Below, piece after piece: positions 27,619 through 37,400 of a stretch of DNA of 64,000 bases. Positions within the stretch are counted from its first letter, which is position 1; each line of letters starts with the position of its first letter. A program made the position numbers and the translations under genes. Origin of the DNA: Parvularculaceae bacterium (GTDB lineage Bacteria; Pseudomonadota; Alphaproteobacteria; Caulobacterales; Parvularculaceae); assembly GCA_028284065.1 (NCBI GenBank), contig JANQSJ010000011.1:620001-684000 (forward strand). The letters are read 5' to 3'. The notes below the pieces were generated by a model. It was not told the DNA's origin. It did not search any database and was given only the letters and a program-made list of their open reading frames with translations.

Positions 27619-28872
27619 ATGGACGCAAGGCGCGACGCACCGGCGGCCCCGGCCATCGCCTCGACGCCGGCGGAGCGCCGCCTCGCCTTCGCCATCCTGC
27701 TCGCCGGAACGCTAATCATCGGCATGGGGCAGACGGTGGTGTTCGCCGTGCTGCCGCCGATTGCGAGGGGGATCGGCCTGCATGACTTTCAGGTCCTTGG
27801 CGTCTTCATGCTGTCGGCCGTCTTTTGGGTGAGCTGCGGGCCCATATGGGGCAGGCGCAGCGACGCATCCGGCCGGCGGCCGTTTATTCTTCTCGGCCTC
27901 GGCGCCTATGCGCTGTCGATGATACTCTTCGCCACGGCGATCAACTTCGGCATCGAAGGCGCAGTCGGCGGCTGGCTCCTTTATATGCTGATGCTCAGCG
28001 CCCGGAGCCTATATGGCGTTTTCGGCTCTGCTATGCCGCCGGCCGCGCAGGCCTATATCGCCGACCGGTCGGACCCGAGCCGTCGCACCGCCGCGCTTGC
28101 CGGCTTCTCCGCAGCCTTCGGCCTCGGCGCAATGCTCGGCCCCGCCTTCGCTGGAGCGGTCGGCGTCATCGGCCCTCTCGCGCCGCTCTATGGCGTCGCC
28201 GGGCTTTCGGGCCTCGCCGTCTTCGCAATTTACCTGCGCCTTCCCGAGCGAACGGCGCCGAGGGAAAAAGAAGAGCGCGCAAAACTCTCGCCCTTCGACG
28301 CCCGGATAAGAGCGTATCTCGTCTTTGGCCTGACGATATCGGTGGCGACGGCGATCCCGACCCAGTTCGCGAGCTTCTACGCCATCGACAGGTTAGGCGT
28401 CGACGCCGCCGAAGCCGTTACCGCGGCGGGCGTTGCGCTCTCCGCCGCGGCGGGCGCCTCCCTTTTCGCGCAGGTCGCTCTCGTGCAGCGGTTCAATTTG
28501 CGGCCGCAAATCCTGATGCGCGCAGGGCCTGCGCTCATGTGCGCAGGGCACCTCATCGTCGCGGCGTCGACCGCGCTCGGTCCGTTCGTTTTCGGCATGC
28601 TCCTGTCAGGTCTCGGCGCAGGCCTCGTGGCGCCGGGGTTCGTCGGCGGCGCGTCCCTCGCCGTCTCAACGAGCGAACAGGGCGCGGTCGCTGGGCTTTC
28701 GAACGCCGCAGCCGCCGCAAGCTTCATCGTTGCGCCGGCGCTCGGCTATCTCGTCTACGCCGCCGCGCCCGCGGCCCTCTTCCTGCTGACGGCCGGACTC
28801 GCGGCGGCGTGCTGCGCGTTCGCATTCCTGACGCCGACTTTCCGGGCGCCGGACGCGAGCCCTCACGCATAG
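27619..28872 (+). CDS. MFS transporter, TetA/MdtG-like
   Basis: This 417-aa inner-membrane protein has 12 predicted helices, with the MFS motif A-like loop GPIWGRRSDASGRRPFILLG after TM2 and a central cytoplasmic loop (ERTAPREKEERAKLSPFDAR). The motif-C-like region near AFGLGAMLGPAFAG points to a drug:H+ antiporter type. It starts 40 bp after bioB on the same strand, so co-transcription is possible. The substrate is unknown. Confidence 0.88.
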   Translation: MDARRDAPAAPAIASTPAERRLAFAILLAGTLIIGMGQTVVFAVLPPIARGIGLHDFQVLGVFMLSAVFWVSCGPIWGRRSDASGRRPFILLGLGAYALSMILFATAINFGIEGAVGGWLLYMLMLSARSLYGVFGSAMPPAAQAYIADRSDPSRRTAALAGFSAAFGLGAMLGPAFAGAVGVIGPLAPLYGVAGLSGLAVFAIYLRLPERTAPREKEERAKLSPFDARIRAYLVFGLTISVATAIPTQFASFYAIDRLGVDAAEAVTAAGVALSAAAGASLFAQVALVQRFNLRPQILMRAGPALMCAGHLIVAASTALGPFVFGMLLSGLGAGLVAPGFVGGASLAVSTSEQGAVAGLSNAAAAASFIVAPALGYLVYAAAPAALFLLTAGLAAACCAFAFLTPTFRAPDASPHA

Positions 28873-29126
28873 CGCCCTCTTTGATCGGCGTTCAGTCCCG
28901 ACATGTGATTGGTCGCGGCGCGAGATTTCGCGTCGAAAGCTGGGCGATTAATACCACAAAAGAGCCTGCCTGAAGCTCTTGAGATGCGGATGAGCATAAG
29001 AGAATAGCCGCGCCTTTTTCCCTCTGCGCACTGGCTGGACGACAGGCCATGTCTTTGCGACGACAAGTAAGCCTAGCGTGATAGTATCACATTGCGCTGG
29101 CGTGTTTCTGTCCCGCCGCAAAGCGC

Positions 29127-29156
29127 GGCGCAAACGTGCGCCGATCGGCATTTTTT
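29127..29156 (+). terminator. Possible intrinsic terminator in the 28.9-29.6 kb gap
   Basis: GGCGCA at 29127-29132 pairs with TGCGCC at 29137-29142 around an AACG loop; a T6 run follows at 29151-29156. The eight-base space before the T-run makes it weaker than a standard terminator. Confidence 0.3.
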
Positions 29157-29173
29157 CGCGCGGCGTGCAAAAT

Positions 29174-29209
29174 GACGATACAGACTAACAGGACGATACA
29201 GACCAACAG
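29174..29209. repeat. Two-copy 18-bp tandem repeat
   Basis: GACGATACAGACTAACAG at 29174-29191 is followed at once by GACGATACAGACCAACAG at 29192-29209, with one mismatch. Its function is unknown; an iteron-like protein-binding site or simple slippage are both possible. Confidence 0.8.
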
Positions 29210-29329
29210 TAAGTACATGACGCGCGATCCGCGCGTCGGCAGGGGCGTATCGACCAGGTCAGCATGCGCCGCGACCGGCCGCCCTTTCGGGTCAATCGTT
29301 CCCTTGGTCCGCGATAGGGGAAGTCTGAA

Positions 29330-29563
29330 TTGACTTCTGCGATCTCAGGCAATCTGGTCGATATCGCAGCGGCCAGCCTGTCCGCCGCACGCCTCGCCCA
29401 TTATGTCGCCCACTATCTTGGATTGCCGATCCTCGGGCTAAGGGTCACCTTGCATCCAGGGCGGACGGATGCCGAACAGGACTGCGAGGCGCTGATCTTG
29501 GCGGCGGCGCTGGGCCGCTCCTTCGCTGGCGGCGCGCATCGGAGGTCCCGCCGCCGCCACTAA
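29330..29563 (+). CDS. Doubtful small ORF (77 aa)
   Basis: It has a TTG start with AGGGGAA about 9 nt upstream. The first 55 residues (including AARLAHYVAHYLGLPILGLR) read like protein, but the end is an Arg/His-rich run typical of out-of-frame translation. It may be a remnant of a larger gene. I keep it only as a possibility. Confidence 0.2.
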   Translation: MTSAISGNLVDIAAASLSAARLAHYVAHYLGLPILGLRVTLHPGRTDAEQDCEALILAAALGRSFAGGAHRRSRRRH

Positions 29564-29626
29564 ACGAGACCGCCTCAATTGACCGAATACTGACCGCATT
29601 TCAACGCGCGTCGATGAAAGGACACG

Positions 29627-30403
29627 GTGTCTATGCTCAAAGCGAAAGGACTTACAAAGACATTCGGCGACGTCACGGCGCTCGATCAACTTGACCTCGA
29701 CGTCGCCGCGGGCGAGATCGTCTGCCTTCTTGGCGCGAACGGCGCCGGCAAGACCACGACCATCAATCTTTTCCTTGGGTTCCTGGAGCCGAGCGCCGGC
29801 GCGGCGTTTGTTGACGGGGCGGAAGTCGCCAAGAAGCCGGTCGAAACGAAAAAGCGCCTCGCCTATATCCCAGAGCAGGTCGCGCTCTACCCGCAGCTTT
29901 CGGGCGCGGAGAACCTCGACTATTTTCTCAGGCTTTCCGGGGTCAAAAAGTCCGCTGCGGAATTGACCGACATGCTGACGTCGGCTGGCCTGCCCGCTGA
30001 CGCCGCGCACCGAAGGGCCTCATCTTATTCGAAGGGCATGCGCCAGAAAGTCGGCGTCGCCATCGCGCTCGCAAAGGACGCAAGGGCGCTCCTCCTCGAC
30101 GAGCCTCTCTCAGGTCTTGACCCCTCGGCCGCGAACGATTTGTGCGCCGGCCTCCGCCGGTTGAAGGATGACGGCCGCGCTATCTTGATGGCGACGCACG
30201 ATGTCTTCCGTGCCAAGGAAATCGGCAGCCGCATCGGCATCATGAAGGACGGCCGGCTCATCGACATGCTCGACGCCTCGGCGCTTGACGCCGGAGAAAT
30301 CGAACGTCTCTATCTCGACCACATGCGCGGCGCCGGCGACGGGCCGTCGGTCGTCAGGCTTCAAGGCGACGGCGACTCCGATAATGAGGGAGCGGCGGCA
30401 TGA
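29627..30403 (+). CDS. ABC-2 type transporter ATP-binding protein
   Basis: This 258-aa ATPase has Walker A GANGAGKTT, a signature variant SYSKGMRQKVGVAIAL, Walker B ALLLDEPLSGLDPS and switch His (ATHDVF). The YSKGMRQK signature is typical of ABC-2 exporters of the CcmA/NosF type. Its stop overlaps the start of a DUF3526 permease by 4 nt, and a second such permease follows, giving a three-gene operon. The start may be GTG 29627 (AAGGA 4 nt before) or ATG 29633. Confidence 0.9.
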   Translation: MSMLKAKGLTKTFGDVTALDQLDLDVAAGEIVCLLGANGAGKTTTINLFLGFLEPSAGAAFVDGAEVAKKPVETKKRLAYIPEQVALYPQLSGAENLDYFLRLSGVKKSAAELTDMLTSAGLPADAAHRRASSYSKGMRQKVGVAIALAKDARALLLDEPLSGLDPSAANDLCAGLRRLKDDGRAILMATHDVFRAKEIGSRIGIMKDGRLIDMLDASALDAGEIERLYLDHMRGAGDGPSVVRLQGDGDSDNEGAAA

Positions 30404-31800
30404 TAAGCGTTATCGCGCAAAATGAGTTTCGCGGCTTCCTCAGGAACGGCGTCTTTCTAAGCCTCGCCGCGGCCATGCTTGCCCTGATGATCGGCGCGGC
30501 GGCGCTGTCCGCGCAACGTATGGCGACGTTCGATCGCGAACGCGCGGCGGCGGAAGCCATCGACCGCGAAGTTTGGGATGGCCAGGGCGCGCGCAATCCG
30601 CACTCGGCCGCGCATTTCGCCCGCTACGCGTTTAAGCCGATCCCGCGCCTCGCCGCGTTTGACCCCGGCGTGACGGACTATGCCGGGCTCGCGCTGTGGA
30701 TGGAGGCGCACAATCAGAACCCGGCGGTGTTCCGACGCGCCGAAGACCTTGGCGACGCAGGCCGGTTCGCCGACTTGTCGCCCGCCTGGACCCTTCAGTA
30801 TGCGGCGCCGCTGTTCCTGTTCCTGATCCTTTTTGCGTCATTCGCCGGAGAGCGGGAACAGGGTACGCTGCGTCAAGTGGCGGCGAGCGGCGTGTCGTCG
30901 CGCGCGTTGCTCGTGGGCAAATTCGCCGGCGCAGGCCTTGGCGTCGCGGCGATCGTCGCCCCCGCCCTGATAATCGGCCTGCTGGCGGCCAGCGGCGCAG
31001 CGTCGCCGGATGCGTCGACGCGGATGATTGGCCTTATCGCCGCTTATTCCGCCTACTTCATTGCAATCGGCGGGGTGGCGCTAGGCGTCTCCGCGCTAGC
31101 CGCCGAAAAACGCACTGCGTTGATTGCGCTGGTCGCGATCTGGACCGTCGCCTTCGTCCTTCTGCCGCGTCTCGCCGCGGGCCTCGCCGTGACGCTGCAC
31201 CCGACGCCGGACAGCACGACCCTGAGAAATGATCTCTCGGAGGCCTCAAGCGCCTATTACACCAATGACGCCGTCAAGGAGCAGTTGAAGCGAGACACGC
31301 TCGCAGAGTATGGCGCCGATAAGGTCGAAGACCTGCCGTTCAATTACGGCGGCTACACTCTGCAATGGAGCGAGGAGTATTCGCACCCGCTGTTCGAGGC
31401 CTTTTATGGCGAGTTGGACGCGACGGCTTCCCGCCAGGAAGGCGTTATCGCCATGGCCTCGCTTGTGTCCCCGGTCCTGGCGCTGGACGCCCTGTCCGCA
31501 GGGCTGTCCGGAACGGACCGCCATCACCATGACGCGTTCAGGGGCGCGGCGGAAACGCACCGCCGAACCATCGTGAAGCAGCTGAACGACGATCTCACCA
31601 ATAATGGCAAAGCGCCGGGGTATACGAACGATGAAACCCTTTGGCGTGAAATTGCGGACTTTAAGCATGCGCCGCCGCGTTTCGCCGATCTCTCCGGCAG
31701 GTACGTTCTGAACGCCCTCATACTGTTCGGGTATGCGGTCGGCGGCGTCGCGTTCGCCGCCTTCGCGCTCGGCCGCGCGCAAGAGGAGATTGCGAAATGA
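30400..31800 (+). CDS. DUF3526 ABC-2 permease, first subunit
   Basis: This 466-aa membrane protein has the DUF3526 layout: a TM helix at the N terminus, a large extracytoplasmic segment (about 40-130), a group of helices (about 135-275), a second polar domain (about 280-430) and a final helix. The segment FASFAGEREQGTLRQVAASGV is the typical ABC-2 motif that contacts the ATPase. It probably pairs with the next subunit as a heterodimer. It overlaps both neighbours by 4 nt (ATGA). Confidence 0.85.
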   Translation: MISVIAQNEFRGFLRNGVFLSLAAAMLALMIGAAALSAQRMATFDRERAAAEAIDREVWDGQGARNPHSAAHFARYAFKPIPRLAAFDPGVTDYAGLALWMEAHNQNPAVFRRAEDLGDAGRFADLSPAWTLQYAAPLFLFLILFASFAGEREQGTLRQVAASGVSSRALLVGKFAGAGLGVAAIVAPALIIGLLAASGAASPDASTRMIGLIAAYSAYFIAIGGVALGVSALAAEKRTALIALVAIWTVAFVLLPRLAAGLAVTLHPTPDSTTLRNDLSEASSAYYTNDAVKEQLKRDTLAEYGADKVEDLPFNYGGYTLQWSEEYSHPLFEAFYGELDATASRQEGVIAMASLVSPVLALDALSAGLSGTDRHHHDAFRGAAETHRRTIVKQLNDDLTNNGKAPGYTNDETLWREIADFKHAPPRFADLSGRYVLNALILFGYAVGGVAFAAFALGRAQEEIAK

Positions 31801-33218
31801 CGACCGCAACCGCCTTTAGCCTTGAGCGCAGGCTGTTCGTTTTCGCCGCTCCGGGGGCCATGGCCGCCGCGACGATTATCCTGCTGGCGCTCGTCACGGC
31901 CTTCGCCGGCAGGGCGAGTGTCGACAAGACGGTGAAGGCGCAGGCCGCGTTCGCAGCGGAGTACGACGCTGGGCTTCAGGAATGGCGCGACGCCCTTGCG
32001 AAAATCGAAGCGGACGGCGAGGCGCCCTCCCCCTATGACGCGCGGCCGATGAGCCTCCAATTGCCGGCGGTGTTGCCGCCGGCGCCTCTTGCCGACTTCG
32101 CCACGGGCGCCGCTGACCTTCACCCGACGACTGCGGTGATCAGCGGCTGGTCAAACCCGGCCGACCTATTCAACGAATATGAATTCGACAACCCGACGCC
32201 GCTCAGCATTGGCGCCATCGATCTTACGTTTATCGCCGTCGCGCTTATGCCGCTGATCATGATCGCCGCGTCCTATGACGTTCTGGCAGGCGACCGCGAG
32301 CGCGGGCGCGCCAAGCTCATCGCCTTGCAGGCCGGCCATGTGCGCTCATCGGTATGGGAACGGCTTCTCATTCGAAACGGCGTCATCTGGGCGGCGTTTG
32401 CGATCACGACCGCGCTCGTCGCGGCGGCGCCGACGCCAGTAGCTGACGTCGGCGCGCGATTAGCGCACTTTTTCGCCTGGCTCGCCGTCGCGCTGCTGTA
32501 CGGAGGCGTCTGGTTGGGGTGTATCGCGCTTGCGAGCGTCATGCTCAAGAAGAGCGAGACCGTCGCTTCAGCCCTGTTCGCCGCGTGGGCGGTATTCGTT
32601 TTCGCCGTGCCGGCGGTTGGCGGCGCGCTCGCCGAAGGCCTCTATCCGCCGCCATCGCGCCTCGCCTTCCTTTCCGAGATGCGCAAGGGCGAAGTCGCGG
32701 CCGTCCGCGAGACGGCGGAACTAACGGCCGGCTTCCTCGCTGACCACCCGGAGATGACGGTCAGCGACGAGGCGGTGCCTGGCTACTACGCCAGCAACTA
32801 CCTCGCCAATCGTGAAGCGGACAGGCGGACGACGCCAGTGCTCGACGCGTTTGAGGCGTCACGCGCGCGCCGCACTCAACTCGTCAGCGTGCTGCAATTC
32901 GGATCGCCCGCCATGATCGCCGACCGGGCGCTCACGTCGATCGCCGGCGGCGACCTTGCGCGCGCAATGGCGTTTCAACGCCAGGCGCGGACCTCTTTGT
33001 CCGATCTAAGCGAGCGGATAGGCCCGGCGGTCGTCGCCAAGCAGCGAATATCGCTTGAGGCGTTTGACGCCATTCCGCGCTTCCAGTTCCAGGACCGCTC
33101 GCTGCCCGACATTCTGGCCGCAAGCGCCGCCCCGCTTCTCTACCTTGTCCTGCTCGCTGGCGGCCTGATCCACTTTGCGCGGAAGCGGCTTGCAGCGCCG
33201 CTGGAACGCCTGCTTTGA
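31797..33218 (+). CDS. DUF3526 ABC-2 permease, second subunit
   Basis: This 473-aa paralogue of the preceding gene has the same layout: first TM (about 14-40), extracytoplasmic domain, five central helices, a second polar region and a C-terminal helix. The corresponding coupling segment is SYDVLAGDRERGRAKLIALQ. Together with the upstream ATPase it would form an exporter of unknown substrate. In other genomes such trios often sit with a TonB-dependent receptor; here the nearest receptor is about 4.6 kb away on the other strand. Confidence 0.83.
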   Translation: MTTATAFSLERRLFVFAAPGAMAAATIILLALVTAFAGRASVDKTVKAQAAFAAEYDAGLQEWRDALAKIEADGEAPSPYDARPMSLQLPAVLPPAPLADFATGAADLHPTTAVISGWSNPADLFNEYEFDNPTPLSIGAIDLTFIAVALMPLIMIAASYDVLAGDRERGRAKLIALQAGHVRSSVWERLLIRNGVIWAAFAITTALVAAAPTPVADVGARLAHFFAWLAVALLYGGVWLGCIALASVMLKKSETVASALFAAWAVFVFAVPAVGGALAEGLYPPPSRLAFLSEMRKGEVAAVRETAELTAGFLADHPEMTVSDEAVPGYYASNYLANREADRRTTPVLDAFEASRARRTQLVSVLQFGSPAMIADRALTSIAGGDLARAMAFQRQARTSLSDLSERIGPAVVAKQRISLEAFDAIPRFQFQDRSLPDILAASAAPLLYLVLLAGGLIHFARKRLAAPLERLL

Positions 33219-33282
33219 CGGCATCCAACGCGTGAGTTCTGGATGTCGCACGACGGATAGCGTCGACATGACGGCGAATTGG

Positions 33283-34443
33283 TCACCAGCCGTTTATGCG
33301 CGCCCATTCCGCCTTAACCTCATCTCCTTCAACGACAAAGTATTTGTCGAACTCGCTTGCGGTTGAGCACGCATGATTGGGCAGAACCCGGACTAACGCG
33401 CCGACCGGCAGCTCATCCTCGATCGAGGCATGCCGACCGCTACGCCCGGAGATGATGCCATGCTCCTGATTTGCCGCGCCAACAAATAAGTCGCTCATTT
33501 TACGGCCGTCGGGGTCCGTGACGAGGCCGTAGCCATAGTCGATCTCCTGACTGGCGGTGCCGCGGTCGCGCGACATCGCCATCCAGCCTGCATCGCTAAT
33601 CGCCCACCCCTTCGCAGGCTGGTGGCCGATAATGGAGGCGAGCACAGAGATCGCTATGTCGTTTACGGAGCAAACGCCGACGCCCGCCATGACAAGGTCG
33701 AAAAATGCAAACACGCCGGCGCGCACTTCCGTCACGCCGCTAAGGTCATCTACGGACAAAGCGGTAGGCGTCGAACCGACGGAGACCTCCGGGCAAGGAT
33801 GTCCCGCCGCGCGCAGGCGCATCGCCGCAGCCACGGTGCGATCCCTCTCCTGGCGCGAAATCGCGGCCAATTCCGCGCTCGTGCGGCAGTTGTACGATTC
33901 TCCGGCATGGGTCATAACGCCGAGCAGCGACGCGCCGCCGTCGGTCAGGGCGTCAGCAATCTCAATCAGAAGAGCGTCATCGGGCGCGACGCCAGACCGG
34001 TGTCCGTCCGTGTCCAGCTCAATCATGACCTCATGGCGGACGCCGCGACCGCGACCGTGGCGAGCGACCTGATGCGCCATCTCAAGGCTGTCGAGCGCAA
34101 TCTTCAGCTCACAGCCCTGCTCTTTCAGCGAAGCGGCCCAATCCAGCTTGTTCGGCGCGATCCCGACAGCATAAAGAATATCGCGAACGTCGTGTTCGAA
34201 GAAGTACTCGGCTTCCTTCAATGTTGATACGCAAATCCCGCGCGTCGGCGCGCCATCGAGGATCCGGCGCGTCACGTCAATTGACTTGTTGGTCTTGACG
34301 TGCGGACGCAGAACGCCGCCGAGCTCTTCAAGCCGGGCGCCCATCCGCGCGATATTGCGGTCGAGCTTTTCAAGGTCGAGGAGCAGCGCCGGCGTCGTCA
34401 ATGAGGGAATGCGTTGTCCAATCAAGTTCGTCGTCTGCGCCAC
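33283..34443 (-). CDS. PLP-dependent D-amino-acid lyase/dehydratase, DSD1-like (alanine racemase fold)
   Basis: This 386-aa cytoplasmic enzyme belongs to the D-threonine aldolase/D-serine dehydratase family. The PLP lysine lies in RPHVKTNKS. A C-terminal metal site reads NHAC, the His-x-Cys pair known for the zinc site of DSD1-type D-serine dehydratases, unlike the His-x-Asp of the paralogue at 41.2 kb. It could dehydrate a D-serine-like or beta-hydroxy-D-amino acid. GTG 34443 is the start: GGAGG sits 8 nt ahead, and this cuts the overlap with the upstream amidohydrolase gene to 74 nt. The longer reading to 34557 would overlap by 188 nt. Confidence 0.85.
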   Translation of the reverse strand: MAQTTNLIGQRIPSLTTPALLLDLEKLDRNIARMGARLEELGGVLRPHVKTNKSIDVTRRILDGAPTRGICVSTLKEAEYFFEHDVRDILYAVGIAPNKLDWAASLKEQGCELKIALDSLEMAHQVARHGRGRGVRHEVMIELDTDGHRSGVAPDDALLIEIADALTDGGASLLGVMTHAGESYNCRTSAELAAISRQERDRTVAAAMRLRAAGHPCPEVSVGSTPTALSVDDLSGVTEVRAGVFAFFDLVMAGVGVCSVNDIAISVLASIIGHQPAKGWAISDAGWMAMSRDRGTASQEIDYGYGLVTDPDGRKMSDLFVGAANQEHGIISGRSGRHASIEDELPVGALVRVLPNHACSTASEFDKYFVVEGDEVKAEWARINGW

Positions 34444-37400
34444 GAATCGCCTCCGTGTCGGGGCGAACCGGAGGCGCCGCATCCTCCCACCACCGATCGT
34501 ATGAAAGAGCTTTGCGCTGCGGCCAAATCTGATCAAGGCTCGGCGCTTTATACACACGCCCGCCCGTCGCGACGACCCTGACGTTCAAGGTGTCTTCAAT
34601 GCGCTTCAGCGGATCGCCGTCAATTATGACAAAGTCGGCGAGCTTTCCGGGCTCAATCGTTCCGAGATCGGCCTCCATGCCAAGCGTGCGCGCACCCAGT
34701 ATCGTCGCCATTCGCAATGCCTCGTAATTGCTCATTCCCGACGCGGCGGCCCAGATTTCCCAGTGATAGCCGAGGCCGCCCCACTCGCCGTGATCGCCTA
34801 TCGAGACATCGACGCCCGCGCGTTGAAGGCTGGCCGCCTGCCGCGCCATCAGCGGGTAGGCGTGTTCGCTCGGATGAATCTCCAGCCGCCGCGCCAATCG
34901 GCGCCGTCGACGCTCGTCGGGCATGAACCGCGCAGCGTTTTCGTCGGTTAACGGATCTACTTCGTTCATGAAGCGGTACATGGCCGACGGCGCGCCCTCT
35001 CCGCGCAGCGTCCCGAACTGGTAGGAGACGGACATGCCCGAGCGCGCAATCATTTGGATGACGTCGTCATAGAGCGGCGCAACTCCGATTGAGTGGGACA
35101 TGTCCCCATAACCATCAATGAGATGCGTCATATTGTAGTTGAAGTCTTCGCCTTCGAAGACAGGCAGCAACTGACCCGCTTGCCGCGCCGCATCGGCGAT
35201 CCATCTCCGCCCGCGCCTGTCAGCGGTGACATATTCCTTCAGCGACAGCGTCCGCCAGCCATCCCTGTATCGAGCGACAAGCGCGGATGCGTCATCAAAG
35301 CTGTTTAATCGCCCGCGCTGCCATGTCACATGCGGGCCTGAACCAAAAATCCGTGGGCCGATCAGCCGCCCCGCGCGAATAAGATCGCCATACTCAAGAT
35401 CGCCCATGGCCTGCGCCGGATCATGTATGGCCGTCACCCCAAAGGCGAGATAGTTCAGGAAGGGCCATGGCTGGCCAACGCGAATGCCGGCGCCATCGCT
35501 CGCGGTGTCCGGATGGGCGTGCGTGTCGATAAAGCTCGGCATGAGAAGGCCGCCTGCCCCATCGATTATCTTTGCGCCTTTTGGTACGTCGATGTCGCGC
35601 GCGCTCCCGGCGGCGGCGATGCGGCCATCCTCAACGACAACGACGCCATTTTTTATGGGCCTGTCGCCGAGCATCGTCAGTAAGCGAACATTTCGCACAG
35701 CGAATACGCCTTTGGCGCCTTCACTATCCAGCAAAGGCGGCGCACGCACTTCACTTGTGGGCTCGGCGGAAAAAGATCCGTCTCCGGTTCTGTCATGGCG
35801 ATAGATCGTGTCGCCAAGACTGTAGATCAGTGAATTTCCATCTGCGGACCAGGATGGAAATTCGCCGCCAATTCGCGAAACGCGCCGTACGCCGCCTTCA
35901 TCCCCGCGGCCCCATTCCGGCAGCGACAGTTTTCCGTTGTGCGACGGACTAAGATATGACTTTGGAACGACGTAGATCTGGTGGCCGATTTGCGCCGCGA
36001 TCATCGCGCCGTCGGGCGAGACGGCGACATCCTCCGCATTGAGCTCGTTCAGTCGTTGCGCCCGCCTGTTGTAGGGGCGCCCTGCGGCCGACACCGACGC
36101 CATGGACGCAGGTTCGTCCGCCGCCAGCGTCGCCAGGACGTGTCGTACGGAAATCGTGACCTGAGCATCAGAATCGCCATGGGCATGGATGCGGGCGGGT
36201 TGCGCCGTCGCGCTGACGACGTTCGCTTTGCCGACCTCCTCTGCCGCGTCCGGCCCGCTCTCAAGGCTCAGCCGAACAAGGTCGAACGGCGGCCGCGCCG
36301 CCTCGCCGTGCGGCCCGCCGATCCGGCTCACATAAAGCGTATCGCCGCGCCGGCCGAATACCGGCCAGACATAGTTGCCTGCGCGTCGGGTCAAGCGTTT
36401 CGGATCGCCGCCATTCAGGTCGGCGCGCCACACATGCCCGCCGCCTTCCGCCGTATAGCCGACATACGCCACGGCGCCCCCATCCGGGGACCAGGTTGGA
36501 TAAGACTGTTGCATCGAGCGCGGATCAATCCGGCGCGGCGTCCCGCCGGTTGCGTCCATCACGTAGACGCGATCATACGCGGTGAAGGCGATAAGTCGGC
36601 CATCCGGCGACAACGCCGGATTGCGTATTCGGCGCGGCGGGCCGATGTCGTCGGGCAATCGACGCTTTGGCCGGATCGGTGGCGCGATCTCCTGCTTAAC
36701 GTCGACCGTGAAGGGGATCGGCTCCACGTCGCCGGTATCCAGCCGAACGCGATTCAGGCCTCCGCCGAAACCGGCGAAAAGGAACTCTGAATCAGGCGAA
36801 AAGCCCATGTTCGGCAGGTTATAAAAAAAATTGCTTTCCTGCTGGTCGCGATCCACCGGAAAGACGAGCCATCGATCCTCTCCCGTTTCAAGGTTCAAGA
36901 GCCGAAGCCCGGTATCGGCGCCATGGCGCGATCCGTATACGATTTTCTTACCGTCCCGCGACAATTGCGGCGCGAACCCGCCCCCGTGCCAGCTGGAAAG
37001 CGCGAAAGTCGCCTGCGCGCTTGGCAGGGCGAACGTCCGTCCGGACCCGATATCTCGCCCCTCCAGCTGCCACTCGGGCAGAACGCGATCTCCGTAGAAC
37101 GGGCTGACCGTCTCTCGAAATCGCGCATAGTAGAGCGTCTTGCCGTGGGGGCTCATGGAAGGCGACTCCGCCCCCGAAATTGACGCTCGGCCCACGCCCG
37201 TCAGTGACCTGAACTTTGAGCCGTCGCGCGCATCGTAGAGGCGGATCTCCCTCGGAAGGTTTCCAAGGAACCAGTTCCGGCGGCGCGTCGCCCATACCAG
37301 CACGCCGTCGCCCTCAGGCGTCCATTCAGGGTCGGCGAAGAAAAGTTGTCCGCCCGGCGCATGCGGGCTCAGCTGCGCTGCGTCGCCCGTCATCAGATCG

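Larger units (their letters stand above)
28873..29626. other. Gene-poor gap of about 750 bp
   Basis: No gene is well supported here. Composition is more AT-rich than the flanks. It holds a possible terminator (about 29127), an 18-bp tandem repeat (29174-29209) and one weak small ORF (29330-29563). It may be a decayed gene or an insertion scar, but I recognise no transposase remnant. Confidence 0.4.

Noticed and set aside
35981-36790. 269-aa open frame opposite the propeller amidohydrolase
   Set aside because: Arg-rich shadow without family motifs; the minus strand encodes the propeller repeats.
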